Shown: piece by piece, positions 27,966 through 34,434 of the stretch
Numbering within the stretch: the stretch's first letter is position 1
Layout: each line of letters begins with the position of its first letter
Origin: Sphingobacteriaceae bacterium
GTDB taxonomy: Bacteria; Bacteroidota; Bacteroidia; UBA7662
Assembly (NCBI GenBank): GCA_013824115.1
Contig: PNNG01000024.1
Location: forward strand, 1-42,805
Reading direction: 5' to 3'
Length of the DNA: 42,805 nt
Program-made: the position numbers and the translations under genes
Notes under the pieces: model-generated
Seen by the model: only the letters and a program-made list of their open reading frames with translations
The model's database searches: none
What the model was told of the DNA's origin: nothing

Positions 27966-28971
27966 CAGTAATTGTAGTTTCTGTGATTATCGATTTAATA
28001 GCAACAGCTATAGATTGGGCGAGTGGTGGGGGTACAGCATTAGAGATTTGGGTTACTTGTTCAGAAAAATTTCCTTCTAATATAAAAGAATTTGGGAATC
28101 CTTGCAATAACATCGCTTCGTATATACTCAATCTCCTTTTTCCATTTGGATGAACATGAATTTCCCGATTACCAAATGCAATCGTAGGAGATGCCTTATC
28201 CCACGATAGTCTTCTAAAACTGCGAGTTTTATTAGCTCGAGCTAAATTTTCTTCTTGGAATCTCTTAGACTTTGGGCGCATTGTCCAATGGTTTGGATGC
28301 AACGGAATTTCATTACTTTTCAAAGTGCGGTTAAAATAAGCAGGTTCACAAAGTTCACCTATTGCTTCTCTAACCGAGAGTTGCCCCTTCCTCTTTTCCA
28401 CTTGAAGTGATTGAAAGGCAAATGATTGACTTAATGCTGATATAATTATTCTGTAACGTTTCTGAGGTACTCCAAAATCAAATGCACAAAGTTCTCTTTC
28501 ATCAACGCTAAAAGACAACGCTGACAGACCATCTACCAATGCTCTATACTTATCCGAGTGTTTTTTGTCCTTCATTCCCAATACATTTTCAAAAACGACA
28601 AAGTCAACATTATAATGCCGCTGAAGTTCAGATATAATTTGAACATATAGAGCCGGCAAAGAATTTCTTGGGTCTTCTGGGTTGGAATTAGGATTAGAGC
28701 GTGAAAATCCTTGACATGGCGGTCCACCGATTATTCCAATTCTGTCATTTTCATTAATCTTACTTCGGACAAGTTCAAGAACTCCTAAAGGCCCAATTTC
28801 CGTTAAATCGGCTCTCACACTCATTGTCTCGATAAAATTCCTTTTGTGTGTAGCGATTGCTGCTTCTTCAGAATCGATGGCGAGTACAACTTCGAACCCT
28901 TCATTTCTAAAGCCCAAGTCAAGACCACCTGCACCACAGAAAAGGCTTACAACTTTTGTAATCGGAGTCAT
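27943..28971 (-). CDS. DNA (cytosine-5-)-methyltransferase
   Basis: This encodes 342 residues with all main C5-methyltransferase motifs in order: I, VSLFCGAGGLDLGF, which binds SAM; IV, GGPPCQGFS, with catalytic Cys86; VI, FENVLG; VIII, PQKRYRIIIS; IX, RRLSIYEAMLLQGFP; and X, QISNAVPPPLAQSIA. The region between VIII and IX, which reads the target site, is of modest length, so the enzyme should recognise a short site. It is the first gene of an AT-rich three-gene operon with the GHKL ATPase and the unknown protein, and presumably marks self DNA. No recognisable restriction endonuclease is adjacent. The target sequence cannot be predicted. Confidence 0.95.
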   Translation of the reverse strand: MTPITKVVSLFCGAGGLDLGFRNEGFEVVLAIDSEEAAIATHKRNFIETMSVRADLTEIGPLGVLELVRSKINENDRIGIIGGPPCQGFSRSNPNSNPEDPRNSLPALYVQIISELQRHYNVDFVVFENVLGMKDKKHSDKYRALVDGLSALSFSVDERELCAFDFGVPQKRYRIIISALSQSFAFQSLQVEKRKGQLSVREAIGELCEPAYFNRTLKSNEIPLHPNHWTMRPKSKRFQEENLARANKTRSFRRLSWDKASPTIAFGNREIHVHPNGKRRLSIYEAMLLQGFPNSFILEGNFSEQVTQISNAVPPPLAQSIAVAIKSIITETTITDGTKCNF

Positions 28972-29148
28972 TTATTCTTCTTTTGGTTTAATTCGTCTTT
29001 GGAGTAACCCAAAGGTTTAGTTGATTAGTGAATTATCGGAACAACCCTACTTTTTTGCCCTATATTAATTCAAATATCAAAATAATATAACGCATATCGT
29101 TTATTCCTTTTGTCAATTGATAAGAAAAAACATAATGTTTCACGAAGT
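28972..29148. other. AT-rich spacer upstream of the methyltransferase operon
   Basis: This spacer should hold the operon promoter. On the minus strand several near-matches to TAnnTTTG are present (GATATTTG, AACCTTTG), none perfect with a TTG 19 bases upstream. No toxin gene follows the antitoxin-like gene here, and no PIN-domain remnant could be read. Confidence 0.4.
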
Positions 29149-29391
29149 TTAAGCTTGAAACTCTGCCATCTCGCGAAAACTCCTGCTTTTCTTGATCTCC
29201 TCGATTATTTCGGCAGGAGAGATATCCGAACCAAAGGCCCCAAATGATTTGAGAAAATCATTTTCCTTTGGCTTCTTGGCCTTTCGAATGGACGAAGTCA
29301 GCTTTTCTAGTAAAGCCAATTTGGTATTCGGACTTAATTGTTCGAATAAGCCAGCATATGTTTCTACGACATGTTTCTCAACCTTGGTCAT
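29149..29391 (-). CDS. Antitoxin-like small protein without a visible toxin
   Basis: This encodes 80 residues: MTKVEKHVVETYAGLFEQL, then KLALLEKLTSSIRK, then SFGAFGSDISPAEIIEEIKK and a short tail with SRSFREMAEF. The pattern SxGxxxSxxSAEEIIxEIxxSRxF is known from small antitoxins paired with VapC-type PIN toxins in Bacteroidota. The tail would be the toxin-binding segment. An in-frame ATG at 29436 is possible, but a promoter (29407-29436) overlaps it, so I start at 29391. Downstream, where the toxin gene would be expected, lies only the AT-rich spacer and then the methyltransferase operon. It is either an orphan antitoxin or has lost its partner. Confidence 0.62.
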   Translation of the reverse strand: MTKVEKHVVETYAGLFEQLSPNTKLALLEKLTSSIRKAKKPKENDFLKSFGAFGSDISPAEIIEEIKKSRSFREMAEFQA

Positions 29392-29406
29392 TTGCGGTGT
29401 GAAGAG

Positions 29407-29436
29407 TAAATATAGTGAAACGTTTTTATCCACCAA
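29407..29436 (-). promoter_or_regulatory. Promoter of the antitoxin-like gene
   Basis: On the minus strand, TTG (29436-29434) is followed after exactly 19 bases by TATATTTA (29414-29407), a 7-of-8 match to TAnnTTTG. It directly abuts the amidohydrolase stop and decides the start at 29391, since an upstream ATG at 29436 would lie inside it. Confidence 0.5.
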
Positions 29437-30741
29437 TCACGGCGCCTCTACCCCGTACTTCTCCGAAAACTTCTTGTACAAGCCGGTTTGTTTGTCGGAG
29501 AGCTCGAGGCGGCGGCCGTCGATGAAGGCAGCTTCGAGTTTGTTGCCCCGGATGTCGAGCGCGTCGCCGGCACTAATAAAGAGCGTCGCCGATTTGCCGG
29601 TTTCTAGGGTACCGTAAGTGGCATCGATGCCGAGGATGCGGGCGGCATCACCCGTGAGGGCCTGCACGGCACGTTCAGGGCCAAGGCCATAGCCCACTGC
29701 TTGTCCGGCCTGGAAGGGAATGTTCCTTTGCTCCCAGGCGCCATCCATCATCAAACCAAAGGGAATGCCGGCGGCAGCCAGTTGGGCAGGCAGGGTGAAG
29801 GGCGCATCTACTGGATCGCCATTGCGGCCAGGCAGGCGCTGGGTGCGGCTGAGGATGAGCGGAATTTGTTTGTCGCGCAAGAAGCTCACAATTTCGCCCG
29901 CCTCATCGGCACCCACAATCACGGGGCGGAGGTTGTATTTGGCGAAAAAATTCACGGCGGCAATCATGCTTTTAGCCTCGCCAGTGTGCACATACACCTT
30001 GCATTTGCCATTCATCACATCGCGCATGGCTTCGAGCTTGAGGTTGATTTTTTCGGGTTTCGACTGGGCCAGGTAGGCCTTGGCATCTTCCATGAATTGC
30101 TCCATGGCGGCCATTTGCTCGGCCGAACGCTTGCGCTGCTCGTCGGCAGGGGGTGCCCACCAGGCGTCGTACACCCGCATCGATGGCCAGTTGAAGTGCA
30201 TGCCGTCTTCGGCCTTTAGAGTAGCATCTTCCCAGTTCCAGGCATCGAAATGCACCACACTCGAACGGCCCGAAATGCGGCCGCCTTGCGGGGCAATTTG
30301 GCTGAGCAGCGTGCCGTTGTTACGCACGGTAGGGGTAATGCGCGAATCGGTATTGTAAGCAATGAGGGCGCGAACGTTGGGGTTCAGCTCCCCGGTTTCG
30401 GCATAATCGCGGGTGGCGCGTACTGCATCTACCTCATTCAAACCCAAAATGCTATTGAAGGCTATAAAGCCTGGATAAACGTGTTTGCCAGTGGCGTCGA
30501 TGATGTCGGCTTCGTTGCGGTTGAGGCGGATTTCGGCCCCGCTGCCCACATAGGTGATCTTGCCTTTATCGAAACCAATGATGCCCTGGATGGCTTGTCC
30601 GTTACCCAAATGCAGGGTGGCGCCGGTGATCCAGATGGGCTTGGCTTGGGCTTTGCCAGGAGCGGGGACTTCGCCCGGGGTATTTTGTGCGTAAGTGGCC
30701 AGCGAAAGGAAGAGGCTGGCGGTGAGGAGGAGATTGCGCAT
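29437..30741 (-). CDS. Amidohydrolase-family protein lacking its metal ligands
   Basis: This encodes 434 residues with a signal peptide (MRNLLLTASLFLSLATYAQ), so it is exported. An imidazolonepropionase-like frame is clear: a beta-sandwich (WITGATLHLGNGQAIQGIIGF), the barrel entry ATGKHVYPGFIAFNSILGL, and a C-terminal ALTGDAARILGIDATYGTLETGKSATL. The His-x-His that normally follows PGFID is absent (PGFIAFNS). The barrel His ligands are also largely missing, with only one candidate in VYVHTGEAKSM. Such degenerate members are common in Bacteroidota, often beside an intact paralogue, but none is seen here. It is therefore either a non-catalytic partner or uses other chemistry. The substrate is unknown. 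Confidence 0.87.
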   Translation of the reverse strand: MRNLLLTASLFLSLATYAQNTPGEVPAPGKAQAKPIWITGATLHLGNGQAIQGIIGFDKGKITYVGSGAEIRLNRNEADIIDATGKHVYPGFIAFNSILGLNEVDAVRATRDYAETGELNPNVRALIAYNTDSRITPTVRNNGTLLSQIAPQGGRISGRSSVVHFDAWNWEDATLKAEDGMHFNWPSMRVYDAWWAPPADEQRKRSAEQMAAMEQFMEDAKAYLAQSKPEKINLKLEAMRDVMNGKCKVYVHTGEAKSMIAAVNFFAKYNLRPVIVGADEAGEIVSFLRDKQIPLILSRTQRLPGRNGDPVDAPFTLPAQLAAAGIPFGLMMDGAWEQRNIPFQAGQAVGYGLGPERAVQALTGDAARILGIDATYGTLETGKSATLFISAGDALDIRGNKLEAAFIDGRRLELSDKQTGLYKKFSEKYGVEAP

Positions 30742-30762
30742 GGGACGAAACTAAAAAAAAAT

Positions 30763-30985
30763 AAAACACGGAGGGCACTGAGGACACGGAGATATGCTGT
30801 GGGTGGCCTGCGGCTTGTTGATGTTCCGCACCTGCGGAACTGTGAACGACCTGCGGTCTGGGGACATGCTGCGCACCGGGTACGGCCATTGGCCTGGCGA
30901 GGACCTATGATCTGGGAATGTTCCGCAATTGCGGAACTGGAAATGGCCTGCGGCCTGGGGATGCCCTGCGGGCTGGGATGGTTCG
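30763..30985. repeat. Cluster of short hairpin repeats upstream of the amidohydrolase gene
   Basis: An ACACGGAGG-type repeat (30763-30793) is followed by a run of mini-hairpins. Clear examples are GTTCCGCACCTGCGGAAC (30823-30840) and the perfect 18-bp palindrome GTTCCGCAATTGCGGAAC (30920-30937). Between them lie imperfect relatives such as GGCCTGCGGCCTGG and GCCCTGCGGGCTGG. Each hairpin tends to be preceded by AATG or GATG and followed by CTGG. A similar cluster lies at 36470-36590. No gene is present. Confidence 0.8.
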
Positions 30986-31000
30986 CCAACTAAAGGGAAT

Positions 31001-31045
31001 CAAATCAGCGCAAATCCGCTAAATCAGCGTCATCTGCGGTCTATC
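31001..31045. repeat. Dispersed repeat of the CAGCGTCATCTGCGG family, copy 1
   Basis: The phrase AATCCGCTAAATCAGCGTC and the following ATCTGCGGTCTATC recur with few changes at 36599-36640, 36702-36740 and 37671-37712. All four copies are intergenic and in the same orientation on this strand. Confidence 0.75.
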
Positions 31046-31133
31046 TTTCTGAGAAACCGGGCTTGACGCTTTCGCTGCATTTTAGGATTTGATGAAATTT
31101 GGTAGCTTGCGCCAACAATCGCCAACCTATTGT

Positions 31134-31889
31134 ATGAAATGCCTGAACTGCGGCCACGAACATGAGGCCAAATTTTGTCCCGAATGCGGCCAGCCGGCAG
31201 TGGTGCGGCGCCTCACTTTTAGAAATTTAGCACAAGACGTGCAAGAACGCTTTTTGGGGGTCGACAACCTGTTCATGCGCACCTTTGTTGACCTCTGGAA
31301 ACAGCCTGGCAAGGTAGCCCGCACTTATTTTGCCGGCAATAGGCGAAAGTACATTGGTCCGGGCGGCTACCTCCTGCTCATGCTATCACTCATGCTCTTG
31401 GTATACGATATGGCAGGGGTTGATACAGCCAAGTTTTTCAACCAAATAGCTACAGACATGAATGCCGAAGTGGAAGGTGGCAGCCGCCAAGCCATGGTGC
31501 AGCAGAAAATCGGGAATTTTGTGAATACCCATATGCGGTTGATCAACTTCGCCATGCTGCCATTTTATGCGCTGCTGTCGATGCTGTTTTTCCGCAAGCA
31601 CCAACTCAACTTTGTGGAGCATATGTCGCTTTTCGCCTATGCCCAAGCTCAACCACTTTGGATCAGCTTGTTGGGAGGCGTGCTTTTTGCTGCCACAGGT
31701 GCAAACATAGCTTCGGCACTCATTTTTGTAAGTATGGGCTACAACTGCTGGCTGTTTGCCGATTATTTCCACCGCGATAATACTCCTATGGTTCTACTCA
31801 AAACCTTGCTTTTGCAGGTTTTGGTGTTGCTCCTCATTTCGTTGATTGGCGGACTGCTGGCGGTGGCTTGGTTTTTCTATACCAAATAA
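31134..31889 (+). CDS. DUF3667 membrane protein with N-terminal zinc ribbon
   Basis: This encodes 251 residues. The N-terminus MKCLNCGHEHEAKFCPECGQ has four cysteines (3, 6, 15, 18) spaced as a zinc ribbon. It is followed by the DUF3667 segment LTFRNLAQDVQERFLGVDN and DLWKQPGKVARTYFAGNRRKYIGP. Four or five membrane helices follow (about 79-97, 146-165, 176-195, 196-215 and 226-247). The family is common in Bacteroidota and of unknown function. Alternative starts at 31089 or 31092 add 14-15 residues before the zinc ribbon; a promoter-like TAGGATTTG at 31083-31091 and the family pattern favour 31134. Its stop codon overlaps the terminator of the convergent T9SS gene. Confidence 0.86.
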   Translation: MKCLNCGHEHEAKFCPECGQPAVVRRLTFRNLAQDVQERFLGVDNLFMRTFVDLWKQPGKVARTYFAGNRRKYIGPGGYLLLMLSLMLLVYDMAGVDTAKFFNQIATDMNAEVEGGSRQAMVQQKIGNFVNTHMRLINFAMLPFYALLSMLFFRKHQLNFVEHMSLFAYAQAQPLWISLLGGVLFAATGANIASALIFVSMGYNCWLFADYFHRDNTPMVLLKTLLLQVLVLLLISLIGGLLAVAWFFYTK

Positions 31890-31915
31890 AAAGCCCGAAC
31901 CTTCCGATTCGGGCT
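31884..31915 (-). terminator. Terminator of the T9SS paralogue pair
   Basis: An 8-bp stem (AGCCCGAA at 31892-31899 with TTCGGGCT at 31908-31915) with the T run on the minus strand (A run 31884-31892). It serves the minus-strand gene ending at 31955 and overlaps the DUF3667 stop. It is nearly identical to the terminator at 34383-34412. Confidence 0.85.
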
Positions 31916-31954
31916 CCATCAGGCAACCTATCCTAAAACCACATGTGGGATTAC

Positions 31955-33061
31955 CTATTGCTTAACAAGTTTGTGCACGGCCGACTTCCCTCCTGCTTGT
32001 AAATGCAGCAGATACATGCCACTGGGCAAGTCTTGCAGGTCGATACTGCTTTGACCGGGAGGAAGGATAAACCTTTTAAGCTCTTGTCCATTTAAATTCC
32101 TAACGCTGGCGCTCAATGGTTGTATCTCGCCGATATGTATGGTCAATTCATTTTGTAGGGGATTTGGAAAGATATGTGACTTGAGCTCTGCCAAGCCTGA
32201 TGCTGACGTGGTGTTGGGAAAATAGAAGTATTCAAACTTTGTGAAGAAGTTCCATTGCCCATTCACTTCTTTGTAATTGGTTTGGGTTGCCACACTGTCA
32301 AAGCTATTGTAGTCATAAACATACTTTTCTCGTTCAATGGTTGACCCGATAAAGACCTCTGAGATAATGCTATCTAATTTGCCCGAGGATTGAAAAGCAT
32401 AATTCATTCTTAAATCTAACTCATAATTACCCGTAGTTAAATTTAAACGGTAATTTTCCTCCTTCAAAAGTCGACCTTGAGCATCGTAAGTGTATTGGAT
32501 ATAATGAATCATTTGTGAAGGAGATGCACCAGAAAACCAATTTACCCTATCCAAGGCGCCATTAGCAAGATAAACATACTGGTCATTTCTGAAACTTAAC
32601 CAGACATTTAGCACACCTGTAAACCGGAAAACAGAATCAAGACGCCCTTGTGCATTGTATGTGTAAATGGCACGTTGCCAATTTCGCCAGCCATTCGTTG
32701 TTTTTCGGGTAGTCGATTGAGTATCGATTCTGCCTTGCGCATCGTAGGTCCTTAGTTCGAAGAAAGAAGTATCGTCTATAATTGGGCCATTAACGGGTAA
32801 TGAAATGATATATCTCAATTTGTTATTTGTCCCGTAAACGTAAGCTTCACGAAAAATTAGCTCACGACCTGCATTGGTTGGCCTCGTCACAATTTTTGTA
32901 TCGTTTAAATGAATACCATTATAGGTAAATGAATCTATGGTCGATAATACCGTATTGCCATTTTCGACTTGGTAGAAATGTGTTTTTTGAAGCTTTTGTG
33001 CAACTCCTTGTGTAAATACGCAGGAGAAAAACAATGCACTAAGCATTTTAATTCTATTCAT
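31955..33061 (-). CDS. Secreted T9SS protein with YD-like repeats, paralogue 2
   Basis: This encodes 368 residues. A signal peptide (MNRIKMLSALFFSCVFTQGVAQ) is followed by a beta-rich region with repeated TYDAQGRID, TYNAQGRLD, TYDAQGRLL and YVYDYNS motifs. These resemble the YD repeats of RHS/wall-associated proteins. Residues about 290-368 are a T9SS type A sorting domain ending LPSGMYLLHLQAGGKSAVHK. It starts 39 bases after the stop of a clear paralogue (33101-34216) and is probably cotranscribed with it. Their 3' ends are nearly identical in DNA, with a shared 27-base stretch. The likely role is cell-surface adhesion or matrix, but this is inferred only from repeat type and secretion. Confidence 0.87.
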   Translation of the reverse strand: MNRIKMLSALFFSCVFTQGVAQKLQKTHFYQVENGNTVLSTIDSFTYNGIHLNDTKIVTRPTNAGRELIFREAYVYGTNNKLRYIISLPVNGPIIDDTSFFELRTYDAQGRIDTQSTTRKTTNGWRNWQRAIYTYNAQGRLDSVFRFTGVLNVWLSFRNDQYVYLANGALDRVNWFSGASPSQMIHYIQYTYDAQGRLLKEENYRLNLTTGNYELDLRMNYAFQSSGKLDSIISEVFIGSTIEREKYVYDYNSFDSVATQTNYKEVNGQWNFFTKFEYFYFPNTTSASGLAELKSHIFPNPLQNELTIHIGEIQPLSASVRNLNGQELKRFILPPGQSSIDLQDLPSGMYLLHLQAGGKSAVHKLVKQ

Positions 33062-33100
33062 GGTTTTAATTGTTTGAATGAATTGCCAATGAATCCGCCC

Positions 33101-34216
33101 TTAGTGCTTCACAAATTTGTGCACAGCCAACTTCCCTCCTGCTTGTAAATGCAGCAAGTACATACCTTTGGGCAAGTCTAACAAATCAATGCTGCTTTGA
33201 CCGAGTGGCAAAGCAAGTTGTTTGATTGTTTGACCTGACAATGATTGTATGCTAACGGTCGCAAGTTGCGGTTCAGTAAGTCGAATGTAAAGTTGGTCGG
33301 TGGCAGGATTTGGAAAGACTTTAAAATCAAGAGATTTTGCTTGAACTATGCCAGTACCAAGTCCAAAATAGGCGAATGTCTGCTTCCATAAAGGAACCCA
33401 ATTTCCTGTTGTGCCGTCAAAGGTTTCTGAAAGCACCAAGCTATCGTTGACATTGTAGGAAAATTGGCGCTTGTAAACCGTCGGAGAGCCGGGAAATGCC
33501 TGAGATTCTATCCCTTTCAAACTATCGGGCAATGCGCGGGATGCTGTATAGAAATATTCCACCTCTGTTTGCAAGTCGAAACTATTGCTTTGGGTATTCC
33601 AGCTGAAAGAAAGTTCGTCTTGCAACCGGTTTAAACCATCATAAGCCAATTGAACTCGGCTGCCTCTTCTTAATCCGCCAGCTCCGTTAAGGTAAGTGTC
33701 GTATCGTACTAGCTTCCCGGCGGCATAATGGAATTTAGTGGTGCTTTCCAAACTCAGTGTGTTTCCACTGCCACCGTTGTTTTCAATCCAGGTAGAATCT
33801 AACAAACCATTGGCAGCATACTGATTGGTTGTTTGAGTAACAATTCTATTATTCCCCGCCCAAAAAACCCTGGTTTCAACTGCTATCTGACTATTTGCCG
33901 TATACTGCCAATACAAAGTTGCTCCACTATCTAAATTACCTTGAGCGTCAACATTCATGGTGACCAGTCTGTGGGGTAAGCCTTGGCTGTTGTAAAAGTA
34001 CTCACTGCGAGTCACTTCTCTCCAATTAAGGAGACCATCGCGAGCAAAGGATCTATATCCTGATAGTCTGCCAGTAGCATCATATTCATACCTAGTAGTA
34101 TTGCTTCGATCGTAGACATTTCCAGACCACCAGTACGTAGAGGTTGAATCTAATTTTTGTGCCCAAGCCTGACTCAGTAGGAGGCAAAATAAGACGGTTG
34201 TAAACGTTGTTTTCAT
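33101..34216 (-). CDS. Secreted T9SS protein with YD-like repeats, paralogue 1
   Basis: This encodes 371 residues. Signal peptide MKTTFTTVLFCLLLSQAWAQ. The body has the same YD-like repeats as the following gene (RYEYDATGRLSGY, YFYNSQGLPHR, LAYDGLNRLQDE, FSYNVND). The T9SS type A domain begins DFKVFPNPATDQLYIRL and ends LPKGMYLLHLQAGGKLAVHK. It is the first gene of the tandem pair and has a TAGGTTTG promoter element 18 bases upstream. The two proteins probably arose by a recent duplication, with the sorting-domain part kept alike. No enzymatic domain is visible. Confidence 0.87.
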   Translation of the reverse strand: MKTTFTTVLFCLLLSQAWAQKLDSTSTYWWSGNVYDRSNTTRYEYDATGRLSGYRSFARDGLLNWREVTRSEYFYNSQGLPHRLVTMNVDAQGNLDSGATLYWQYTANSQIAVETRVFWAGNNRIVTQTTNQYAANGLLDSTWIENNGGSGNTLSLESTTKFHYAAGKLVRYDTYLNGAGGLRRGSRVQLAYDGLNRLQDELSFSWNTQSNSFDLQTEVEYFYTASRALPDSLKGIESQAFPGSPTVYKRQFSYNVNDSLVLSETFDGTTGNWVPLWKQTFAYFGLGTGIVQAKSLDFKVFPNPATDQLYIRLTEPQLATVSIQSLSGQTIKQLALPLGQSSIDLLDLPKGMYLLHLQAGGKLAVHKFVKH

Positions 34217-34234
34217 GGTGTTGACTTTGCTTTA

Positions 34235-34242
34235 CAAACCTA
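34235..34242 (-). promoter_or_regulatory. -7 promoter element of the YD-repeat T9SS pair
   Basis: TAGGTTTG on the minus strand is a full match to TAnnTTTG, 18 bases before the start codon at 34216. The upstream -33 region (GTTT about 19 bases away) is imperfect. Confidence 0.37.
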
Positions 34243-34382
34243 ATTAACCATGGCACATAGAAAACATTAAGTTTATCAAAGGGGCAAAACAAGATACCAA
34301 AGAAGCCTTTGGCTTTGCCAAATCGCAAAATTCAGTCCTGCAAAAAGCTCAACCTTTTGTGAATCAGCTTTTTCATTCCACG

Positions 34383-34412
34383 AAAAAAGCCCGAACCTTG
34401 CGATCCGGGCTT
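34383..34412 (-). terminator. Terminator of the transketolase gene
   Basis: A stem with AGCCCG (34388-34393) and CGGGCT (34406-34411) and a six-T run on the minus strand, located 22 bases beyond the stop codon. It shares AGCCCGAACCTT with the terminator at 31884-31915. Confidence 0.82.
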
Positions 34413-34434
34413 CACTTTTTGCGTGATATCGGCC

